From the NCBI GenBank assembly GCA_027317055.1, contig DAHVFK010000169.1, positions 1 to 7,306 of the forward strand: a stretch of 7,306 bases of DNA, read 5' to 3'. The stretch comes from Betaproteobacteria bacterium. Its GTDB lineage: Bacteria; Pseudomonadota; Gammaproteobacteria; Burkholderiales; SG8-39. Shown here piece after piece: positions 1 through 5,560 of the stretch. The notes below the pieces were generated by a model. It saw only the letters and a list, made by a program, of their open reading frames with translations. It did not search any database and was not told the origin of the DNA. The position numbers and the translations under genes are program-made. Numbering within the stretch: the stretch's first letter is position 1; every line of letters starts with the position of its first letter.

Positions 1-1
1 G

Positions 2-1723
2 CGTAAGCGCTCGGAGGACGCGCTCCGCCTGCGTGACCGGGCGCTCGAAGCGAGCGTCAATTCGGTACTAATTACCGAACTCTCGGACGCCGGCCCGATA
101 ACGGTGTACGTCAATCCCGCCTTCGAGCGTATCACCGGTTATACGGCGGAGGAAGTACTCGGGCGTACGCCGCGCTTCCTTCACGGCAAGGATACCGACC
201 AGCCGGGACTCGAGGCGATGCGCATCGCGCAGCGTGAGAAGAGGGAAGCGAAGGCGCTACTGCGCAACTACCGCAAGGACGGGACACTCTTCTGGAACCA
301 ATTGCGTATTGCCCCGGTGCCGGATGAGTCGGGGCAGGTGACGCACTTCGTTGGCGTGGGTATGGACGTCACCGACGAGGTGCGTTACCGCGAGGAACTT
401 GAGAGAAACGCCAACTACGACACCCTGACCGGGCTCCCCAACCGCAACCTGCTCAAGGACCGGCTCGAGCAGGCGATCACGCAATCGGGACGCTCCAAGC
501 AGTTGGCCGCGGTCCTTTACGTCGATCTTGATCAATTCAAGCGCATCAACGACAGTCTTGGCCATCCCGTCGGCGACAAAGTGATCGCCGCGACCGGAAA
601 GCGGTTGGCGAGCGCGTTGCGCAAGGGGGATACGGTGGCCCGGGTCGGGGGTGACGAGTTCGTCATCGTTGCGGGGGAGATCAAGAACGAAGAGGACGCT
701 GCGCTGATCGCGCAAAAAGCGCGTAGCGCCCTCGCCAAGGGGCTGAAAGTCGATAGGCATGAGTTCTTACTTTCCGCGAGCGTCGGCATCGCGCTGTATC
801 CGAAGGATGGCGCGGATGGCCAGACGCTACTCAAAAACGCCGACACCGCGCTCTATCGCGCCAAGGAAGATGGCCGCGACTGCTGGCGCTTCTTCACCGC
901 CGAGATGAATGCACGTGTTGTCGAGCGCCTTAGCCTCGAGCGCGACCTACACCAGGCGGTTGAGAACGGTGAGTTCCGGCTCGCGTACCAACCGATCGTC
1001 AACCTGAGCACCAAGAAACCGATCGGAGCTGAGGCGCTGATTCGCTGGCATCGAGAAGAGGGCGGCGTCGTGTTACCTGGACAATTCATCCCGCTGGCGG
1101 AGGAATCCGGCTTGATCATTGCGATCGGGCGCTGGGTGCTGGAGACTGCGGCCGGGGACCTGGCGCGCTGGAACCGGGAACGTCTCGTGCCTCTGATCGT
1201 GTCGGTAAACCTCTCGGCACGCCAATTCAAGGATCCCGGGTTGGTGGAAACCGTTCGCGCGGCACTACGCGATGCGCGCCTGGATCCGTCGCATCTTAAG
1301 CTTGAGATCACGGAGAGTACCGTGATGCAGAACGCGGAGCTCGCGGCGGAGACCCTGCAAACGCTCAAAGAGCTGGGCGTCGGCTTGTCGCTAGACGACT
1401 TCGGGACGGGTTACTCCTCGCTGAGCTACCTCAAGCGCTTTCCGCTGGACACGCTAAAGATCGATCGCGCATTCGTGAAGGATCTCCCTGCAGACCGTGA
1501 CGATATGGCGATTAGCGGTGCGGTCATTGATCTCGCGCACGGATTGGGGTTGGAGGTGGTAGCGGAAGGTGTTGAAACGCCCGAACAGGCCACGTTCCTC
1601 ACCGCGCGCGGCTGCGAATATGCGCAGGGATATTTGTTTGGCCGACCCGTGGGTCCAGAGCAGTTTGAGGCGACGCTTCGCAGCGGGCGTTCAACCCATC
1701 GGTCTGCGCGTAAGAAGCGCTGA
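2..1723 (+). CDS. PAS-GGDEF-EAL cyclic-di-GMP synthase/phosphodiesterase, 5' partial
   Basis: A dual-domain cyclic-di-GMP enzyme of which 573 residues are visible. The frame is open to the window edge, and residues before the GTG at 104 already read as the start of a PAS domain, so the true start lies outside. Numbered from the edge: PAS/PAC about 12-126, GGDEF about 139-305, EAL about 317-556. The diguanylate cyclase motif GGDEF is intact (216-220). An RxxD inhibitory site (RKGD, 207-210) sits five residues before it, as in product-inhibited cyclases. The phosphodiesterase side is also intact: EAL (344-346), SVNLSARQF, LEITES, DDFGTGYSS (from 465), VAEGVE and QGYLFGRP. Both activities are therefore possible, but which dominates cannot be read from sequence. 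The PAS part resembles LOV domains yet has GRTPRFLHG where LOV has GRNCRFLQG, so the flavin-adduct cysteine is absent. No membrane segment is visible in this portion. The seven residues after the last motifs end in a basic RSARKKR tail. Confidence 0.95.
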   Translation, partial: RKRSEDALRLRDRALEASVNSVLITELSDAGPITVYVNPAFERITGYTAEEVLGRTPRFLHGKDTDQPGLEAMRIAQREKREAKALLRNYRKDGTLFWNQLRIAPVPDESGQVTHFVGVGMDVTDEVRYREELERNANYDTLTGLPNRNLLKDRLEQAITQSGRSKQLAAVLYVDLDQFKRINDSLGHPVGDKVIAATGKRLASALRKGDTVARVGGDEFVIVAGEIKNEEDAALIAQKARSALAKGLKVDRHEFLLSASVGIALYPKDGADGQTLLKNADTALYRAKEDGRDCWRFFTAEMNARVVERLSLERDLHQAVENGEFRLAYQPIVNLSTKKPIGAEALIRWHREEGGVVLPGQFIPLAEESGLIIAIGRWVLETAAGDLARWNRERLVPLIVSVNLSARQFKDPGLVETVRAALRDARLDPSHLKLEITESTVMQNAELAAETLQTLKELGVGLSLDDFGTGYSSLSYLKRFPLDTLKIDRAFVKDLPADRDDMAISGAVIDLAHGLGLEVVAEGVETPEQATFLTARGCEYAQGYLFGRPVGPEQFEATLRSGRSTHRSARKKR

Positions 1724-1858
1724 GGAATACGCCAGGCGAAAGCTCCTATCCAGCCGATCGAGGCTCGATGGCGCCTCTCGGCCCGGCTGTCATGGTGGGA
1801 TCGCCTCGGGATTCCGTACACTTTCGATAGGCGGAAAGATTACGTCTGAGGTGAGTGA
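1724..1858. other. Intergenic stretch after the GGDEF-EAL gene, no gene recognised
   Basis: Noncoding gap of about 135 bases between the EAL stop codon and the integrase remnant. None of its three forward translations resembles the missing integrase N-terminus. An imperfect inverted repeat, ATCGA-GGC-TCGAT with flanking GCC/GGC arms, lies near 1755-1775. It has no T-run after it, so I do not call it a terminator. Confidence 0.5.
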
Positions 1859-2341
1859 TGCAACCTGAACAATCGCGGAGTTGAGTTATCCTGCTTGCGC
1901 CCTGGCCCATTCGCACTCGTTACGGGTTGCCGGGCGAGAGAGATATCGGGTTTCGAATGGAAGCGGGTTGACCTGGAACGCCGGACAGCCTGGCTGGACC
2001 AGACCAAGAATGGAACGCCGCGAGGCGTCCCGTTGAATGTTGACGCGGTAGCCGTGCTAAAGGAACAGCAAGGCAAGCATCCGTAGTACTGCTTTACCTA
2101 CCGGGGCCGGCCGATACGCTGGGAAATGACCAACAGTGCTTGGCATACCGCGCTAGGCAAGGCAGGGCTCAAGGACTTTCGGTTCCACGATCTCCGGCAT
2201 ACCTGGGCGTCGTGGCATCGGCAGGCGGGGACGTCGACCGATGAGCTGAAGGACTTGGGCGGATGGAAGTCCCGCGTCATGGTCGACCGCTATGCGAAGT
2301 TTGCAACGGAACACCTAGCGCTCGCGACGAGCCCGCATTGA
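1859..2341 (+). pseudogene. Tyrosine recombinase (phage/island integrase) remnant, 5' truncated, in-frame amber stop
   Basis: C-terminal catalytic domain of a tyrosine-family site-specific recombinase. One reading frame carries convincing homology from about 1880 to the TGA at 2339-2341 but is broken by TAG at 2084-2086, between GKHP and YCFTYRGRP. Both sides of the stop are in the same frame and are colinear with the family, so this is a nonsense mutation, not a frameshift. All catalytic positions survive: Arg I in TGCRARE (codon 1931), the beta-hairpin Lys in TKNGTPRG, HDLRH (2186-2200), the Trp of LGGWKS, and the Tyr nucleophile in VDRYAKF (2291-2293). The N-terminal arm-binding and core-binding domains, about 180-200 residues in relatives, are missing. 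An in-frame TGA lies at 1856-1858 and no integrase-like translation was seen in 1724-1858. The segment LRPGPFAL appears one codon shorter than the usual LRPxxxFAL. The gene points at the tRNA-Lys fragment about 95 bases downstream, the usual place of an integrase beside its attachment site. It is very unlikely to be active. Confidence 0.88.
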
Positions 2342-2393
2342 GAGCGGGCGTGGAGCAAATGTGGTTCAGTTCCCTACGTTTTCTCTACGGTCC

Positions 2394-2428
2394 AAAGAAA
2401 AAAGGGCTTAGCTGTTCGCTAAACCCTT
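2394..2428 (-). terminator. Rho-independent terminator downstream of the tRNA-Lys fragment
   Basis: On the - strand an 11-bp stem (2418-2428 with 2402-2412) closes a 5-base loop and is followed by TTTTTTCTTT (2394-2403, the first two bases belonging to the stem). Read as - strand RNA, the only non-Watson-Crick pair is a G-U wobble. On the + strand the same position is a C-A mismatch with no T-run after it. The terminator therefore works for leftward transcription. It lies 7 bases past the tRNA CCA end and was probably the tRNA's own terminator. It now also lies directly downstream of the liv/LolD-type operon. Confidence 0.85.
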
Positions 2429-2435
2429 GATGTGT

Positions 2436-2482
2436 TGGTAGGCCGTGGCGGGTTCGAACCGCCGACCAACGGATTAAAAGTC
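2436..2482 (-). tRNA. 3' half of tRNA-Lys(TTT), partial: probable att core of an integrated element
   Basis: The - strand carries, in order, an anticodon loop CTTTTAA (2480-2474, anticodon TTT, Lys), the 3' anticodon stem TCCGT, variable loop TGGTC, a perfect T-arm (stem GGCGG/CCGCC, loop TTCGAAC, 2463-2447), the acceptor 3' strand ACGGCCT, discriminator A and encoded CCA (2438-2436). Going upstream, agreement with tRNA-Lys stops two bases before the loop (GA). The expected 5' anticodon stem, D-arm and 5' acceptor strand are absent and are replaced by the end of an ABC transporter gene. A break at the anticodon arm that keeps everything to the 3' end is the classic core for tyrosine recombinase insertion into a tRNA gene. 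The integrase remnant alongside supports that reading. It cannot give a functional tRNA from this locus alone. Confidence 0.88.
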
Positions 2483-2484
2483 TC

Positions 2485-3144
2485 CTATTCGACTCTCGTT
2501 AATCCCTCGCCCGAGAGCCGGTAGCGCCGGTCGCAGCCCGCTGCCGCGGCCTCCGAATGGGTGACGAGAATCGCGCTGGCGCCCTTCTCCTTCACCTGTT
2601 TGCGGAACAGCTCGAGCACCTGGCGCGCGTTGACCGGGTCGAGGTTGCCGGTGGGCTCGTCGGCCAGCACGAGCTTGGGGTCGCCGACCAGGGCGCGCGC
2701 GATGGCGACGCGCTGCAGCTCGCCGCCTGAGAGCTCGCGCGGCAGGCTTTCCTCGCGCCCGGCGAGGCCGACCGCGGCGATCAGGACGCGCGCGCGCTGG
2801 CCGATCTCGGCCTGCGGCATGCCGCGCAGGAGCAGCGGCAGGGCGACGTTGCGCTCGACCGTGAGGTGCGGCAGGACGTGAAAGGCCTGGAACACGAAGC
2901 CGAAATGCTCCCGCCGCAAGCGAGTCGCAGCATCGTCGTCGAGCGCGGTGACCTCGGCCTGGCCGAAGACGACGCGGCCTGCGTCGACCGGCTCGAGGCC
3001 GGCGACGACGTTCAGCAGGGTCGACTTGCCGATCCCGGACTCGCCGATCACCGCGATGTACTCGCCGGGAGCGACCTCGAGCGAGACGTCGTGCAGTACG
3101 ACCCGCGCACCGAACTTCTTGCCGACGCGTTCGAGCTTGAGCAC
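2485..3144 (-). CDS. LolD/FtsE/MacB-type ABC transporter ATP-binding protein
   Basis: ATPase subunit (219 aa) of an ABC exporter or lipoprotein-type system of the LolD/FtsE/MacB group. Visible motifs: Walker A GESGIGKST (34-42), Q-loop Gln86, signature LSGGELQRVAIARAL (from 138), Walker B running into ADEPTGNLD (about 159-169, the hallmark of this group), and switch His196 in VTHSEAA. I start it at GTG 3144-3142, which overlaps the livF stop as TAGTG. The frame stays open further upstream, but that stretch is livF in another frame and is arginine/alanine-rich nonsense. Only a weak Shine-Dalgarno is present, so translational coupling to livF is likely. Relatives normally work with an FtsX/LolC-like permease, often encoded next door. 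Here the stop codon is 2 bases from the tRNA-Lys fragment and no permease follows. The group is secure but the substrate is unknown. It need not be part of the Liv transporter. Confidence 0.9.
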   Translation of the reverse strand: MLKLERVGKKFGARVVLHDVSLEVAPGEYIAVIGESGIGKSTLLNVVAGLEPVDAGRVVFGQAEVTALDDDAATRLRREHFGFVFQAFHVLPHLTVERNVALPLLLRGMPQAEIGQRARVLIAAVGLAGREESLPRELSGGELQRVAIARALVGDPKLVLADEPTGNLDPVNARQVLELFRKQVKEKGASAILVTHSEAAAAGCDRRYRLSGEGLTRVE

Positions 3145-3857
3145 TAGACGCCCAGGTAGCGCTGGTGGACCTCGGGCCGGGCGCGCAGCTCGGCCGCCGG
3201 GCCCTCGAACACGACCTCGCCCTTGACCAGGATCAAGTTGCGGTCGGTGATCGCGTTCACCGCGGCGAAGTTCTTGTCCACGATCACGGTCGCGATGCCC
3301 GATTCGCCCACCGCGCGCACGATGTGCCAGATCTCGCGCGCGATCTTGGGCGCCAGGCCCTCGGTCGCCTCGTCCAGGATCAGCAGCTCGGGGTTGGTCA
3401 TCAGCGCGCGGCCGATGGTCAGCATCTGCTGCTCGCCGCCGGAGAGCTGCGCGCCGCCGTGCCCGAGCCGCTCCGCCAGGCGCGGGAAGGTCGCCAGCAC
3501 CCGCTCGAAGGTCCACTCGCGCCGCCCGCCTTCGCCCGCGCGCGCGGCCATCACCAGGTTCTCGCGCACGCTCAGGTTGGGGAAGATGCCGCGCCCTTCG
3601 GGCACGTAGGCGATGCCGCGCCGCGCCAGGCGATGAGTCGGTGCGCCGGTCATGTCCTCGCCCTTGACCCGCACGCTGCCGGCGCGCGCCCCGACCAGTC
3701 CGAGCAGGGTCTTGAGCAGCGTGGTCTTGCCCATGCCGTTGCGACCCATCAGGCCGAGCGCCTCGCCGCGATGCACCGCGAAGTCCACGCCGTGCAGGAT
3801 GTGGCTCGCGCCGTAGTAGGCGTGCAGCCCGCGCGCCTCGACCAGCAGCTCAGCCAT
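3144..3857 (-). CDS. livF: Branched-chain amino acid-type ABC transporter ATP-binding protein LivF
   Basis: One of the two ATPases (237 aa) that power a Liv/HAAT-type importer for branched-chain amino acids or similar amide or acid substrates. Motifs: Walker A GRNGMGKTT (38-46), the LivF-typical YVPEGRGIFPNLSV (84-97), signature LSGGEQ (138-143), Walker B LLILDEATEGLAP (158-170). The switch region reads VDKN (193-196) in place of the common VEQN. I chose ATG 3857-3855 because the product then begins MAELLVEARGLHAYYG, as LivF proteins do. A strong GGAGG lies 6 bases upstream, and the start overlaps the livG stop by 8 bases. The longer frame to 3944 only adds out-of-frame livG sequence. The first base of the downstream GTG is shared with its TAG stop. 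Substrate cannot be told from the ATPase. Confidence 0.94.
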   Translation of the reverse strand: MAELLVEARGLHAYYGASHILHGVDFAVHRGEALGLMGRNGMGKTTLLKTLLGLVGARAGSVRVKGEDMTGAPTHRLARRGIAYVPEGRGIFPNLSVRENLVMAARAGEGGRREWTFERVLATFPRLAERLGHGGAQLSGGEQQMLTIGRALMTNPELLILDEATEGLAPKIAREIWHIVRAVGESGIATVIVDKNFAAVNAITDRNLILVKGEVVFEGPAAELRARPEVHQRYLGV

Positions 3858-3858
3858 G
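3847..3858 (-). repeat. 12-bp start-junction repeat, copy at livG/livF
   Basis: The - strand reads CATGGCTGAGCT, holding the livF ATG and the livG TGA in an 8-base overlap. The identical 12 bases occur at 4598-4609 on the livM/livG boundary. Both encode Met-Ala-Glu-Leu in the downstream gene. Confidence 0.6.
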
Positions 3859-4608
3859 CGCGTCCTCCCCTCCCAGGTAGGCCTGCTGCACCTCGCGGTT
3901 GGCGCGGATCTCGGACGGACGGCCGCTCGCGAGCACCGCGCCATTGACCATCACGGTGAGCACGTCGGCCACCGCGAACACCGCGTCCATGTCGTGCTCG
4001 ACCAGCAGGATCGCGTGCCGGTCCTTGAGCGCGCGGATCAGCGCCACCATGCGCCCGGATTCCTCCGCGCCCATGCCGGCGAGCGGCTCGTCCAGCAGCA
4101 GCACGCGCGGCGCGGTGGCGAGCGTCATCGCGATCTCGAGCTGGCGCTGCTCGCCGTGCGAGAGCGCCGCGGCGGGCACGTCGCCGCGGTCGCCCAGACC
4201 GGCGGCGGCGAGCGCGCGCGCGGCGGCCGCGTTAACCTGGTGGTAGCGCTCGACGCGGCGGAACAAGCGCATCGAGCTCGGCAGGCGCGACTGCGCCGCA
4301 AGGCGGCAGTTCTCGAACGCGCTGAAGCCGAGGAAGATGTTGGTCTTCTGGTAGCTGCGCCCGACGCCGCGCTGCGAGACTCGCTCCGGCGGCAGGCCGG
4401 TGACGTCTTCGCCGAACAGCTCGTTGCGCCCGGCGCTCGGCGCGAGGTCGCCCGAGAGCATGTTGATCAGCGTGGTCTTGCCCGCGCCGTTGGGCCCGAT
4501 CACCGCGTGCACCGAGCCGCTGCGGCATTCGAGCGTTACGCCCGACACGGCCGCCAGCCCGCCGAAGGAGCGGCTCAAGCCCTCGGTGCGCAGCGCGAGC
4601 TCAGCCAT
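3850..4608 (-). CDS. livG: Branched-chain amino acid-type ABC transporter ATP-binding protein LivG
   Basis: Second ATPase (252 aa) of the Liv/HAAT importer, acting at the cytoplasmic face with LivF on the LivH/LivM permease pair. Motifs: Walker A GPNGAGKTT (38-46), Q-loop Gln87 in SYQKTNIF, the LivG-type signature LSHGEQRQLEIA (149-160), Walker B VLLLDEPLAGMG (169-180), switch VEHDMDAV (203-210). The C-terminal NREVQQAYLGG is typical of the family. I start at ATG 4608-4606, giving MAELALRTEGLSRSFGG. It overlaps the livM stop by 8 bases (ATGGCTGA), exactly as livF does with livG. An in-frame ATG at 4623 would add five residues (MAGRA) and cannot be excluded, but it has no clear ribosome site. 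The length is normal and the frame intact. Confidence 0.94.
   Translation of the reverse strand: MAELALRTEGLSRSFGGLAAVSGVTLECRSGSVHAVIGPNGAGKTTLINMLSGDLAPSAGRNELFGEDVTGLPPERVSQRGVGRSYQKTNIFLGFSAFENCRLAAQSRLPSSMRLFRRVERYHQVNAAAARALAAAGLGDRGDVPAAALSHGEQRQLEIAMTLATAPRVLLLDEPLAGMGAEESGRMVALIRALKDRHAILLVEHDMDAVFAVADVLTVMVNGAVLASGRPSEIRANREVQQAYLGGEDAHG
3864..3873 (-). promoter_or_regulatory. Ribosome binding site of livF (tandem GGAGG)
   Basis: The - strand reads GGAGGGGAGG inside the end of livG. The nearer GGAGG is 6 bases before the ATG at 3857. This decides the livF start over the upstream in-frame alternatives, none of which has a comparable site. Confidence 0.75.
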
Positions 4609-4609
4609 G
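4598..4609 (-). repeat. 12-bp start-junction repeat, copy at livM/livG
   Basis: Same 12 bases as at 3847-3858, here joining the livM TGA and the livG ATG in the same 8-base overlap. It supports ATG 4608 as the livG start. Confidence 0.6.
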
Positions 4610-5560
4610 GCCCGCCCCGCCATCGCGCCGGCGCGCGAACAGACTGCCCAGGCCGCCGGGCAGGAACAGCACCACGGCGATGATGAAGCCGCCCAGCAGC
4701 AGCTGCCAGTACTTGGTCCAGATCGAGAACACGAGCTCGAGCAGCATCAGCGCGCCCGCGCCGAGCGCCGGGCCCGCGAGCGTTCCCATGCCGCCCAGGA
4801 TCACCATCACCAGCGCCTCGCCCGAGCGGTGCCAGCCGAGCTGCTCGGGGTTCATGATTCCGTCCTGCACTACGGTCAGGTAGCCCGCCAGCCCGGCGAG
4901 CGCGCCGGCGAGCACGAAGCAGGCTAGCTTGTAGCGGAAGGTCGGGAAACCGAGCGAGCGCATGCGCGGCTCGTTGTCGCGGATGCCGATCAGCACGCGC
5001 CCGAACGCCGAGCGCAGCACCGTGCGCAGCAGGACGTAGGTCGCCAGCGCGAGCGCGAGCGTCAGGTAGTAGCGGTGCAGCGGGTTGCCCAAATCGAGCG
5101 GCGTCCAGCCCAACAGCGACAGCGTCGGCTTGGCATCGAGGTACTTGCCGTCCGAGCCGCCGAAGTCATTCGAGTCGCGGATGAAGAAATACATCATCTG
5201 GGCGAAGGCGAGCGTCACCATGATGAAATAGATTCCGGTCGTGCGCAGCACCAGCGCGCCGACCACCAGCGCGGCGAGCGCCGAGACCAGCATCGCCCCG
5301 GGCAGCGACCACCACAGGCTCACCGCGGCGTCGCCGCCGACCATGGCGAGCGCGTAGCCGGCGATGCCGTAGTAGAGCGCGTGGCCCAGGCTCACCAGGC
5401 CGGTATAGCCGACCAGCAGATCGAGGCTCATGGCGAAAATCGCCATGATCATGATCTTGGTCGCGTACTGGATGTAGAAGCGCTCGCCCACCAGCGGGAA
5501 CAGCACCAGCCCGATGAGTATCAGGCCGAGCAGCAGGCGCAGCGCGCGCGGGGCCTCCAT
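4601..5560 (-). CDS. livM: Branched-chain amino acid-type ABC transporter permease LivM
   Basis: Inner-membrane permease (319 aa) of the Liv/HAAT importer. It is hydrophobic throughout, with roughly nine to ten membrane segments. The first (about 8-24) and the family motif GYTGLVSLGHALYYGIAGYA (51-70) are clear, as are RTTGIYFIMVTLAFAQM and the cytoplasmic coupling region GRVLIGIRDNEPRM. A glycine-rich GGMGTLAGPALGAG near the C-terminus is also typical. The ATG at 5560-5558 overlaps the upstream TGA as TGATG, and GGGAG lies 6 bases before it. A GTG one codon earlier is a possible alternative. The frame continues upstream to 5851, but that part is out-of-frame livH and is rejected. LivM pairs with LivH in the membrane, and here only a fragment of LivH is encoded, so function is doubtful unless another LivH exists. 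Confidence 0.94.
   Translation of the reverse strand: MEAPRALRLLLGLILIGLVLFPLVGERFYIQYATKIMIMAIFAMSLDLLVGYTGLVSLGHALYYGIAGYALAMVGGDAAVSLWWSLPGAMLVSALAALVVGALVLRTTGIYFIMVTLAFAQMMYFFIRDSNDFGGSDGKYLDAKPTLSLLGWTPLDLGNPLHRYYLTLALALATYVLLRTVLRSAFGRVLIGIRDNEPRMRSLGFPTFRYKLACFVLAGALAGLAGYLTVVQDGIMNPEQLGWHRSGEALVMVILGGMGTLAGPALGAGALMLLELVFSIWTKYWQLLLGGFIIAVVLFLPGGLGSLFARRRDGGAGHG

Noticed and set aside
1569..1868. Short + strand frame overlapping the end of the EAL gene
   Set aside because: Most of it is the EAL domain in another frame, and its tail resembles nothing I know.
2331..2349. GCCCGC/GCGGGC hairpin across the integrase stop codon as a terminator
   Set aside because: Only a 6-bp stem with no T-run afterwards. 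The hairpin at 2402-2428 with a T-run on the other strand is far better.
2436..2520. A complete tRNA-Lys
   Set aside because: Bases beyond 2482 do not form the 5' anticodon stem, D-arm or 5' acceptor strand; the DNA there encodes the end of the ABC ATPase.
3144..3516. N-terminal extension of the LolD-type ATPase frame (about 124 residues)
   Set aside because: It is livF read in another frame, rich in Arg, Ala and Gly, with no family match. The protein family begins at the GTG at 3144.
3165..4683. Long + strand frames opposite the liv genes (about 260 and 275 residues)
   Set aside because: They are mirror frames of GC-rich coding DNA, full of His, Arg, Gln and Ala with no motif. The opposite strand carries complete ABC ATPase motifs.
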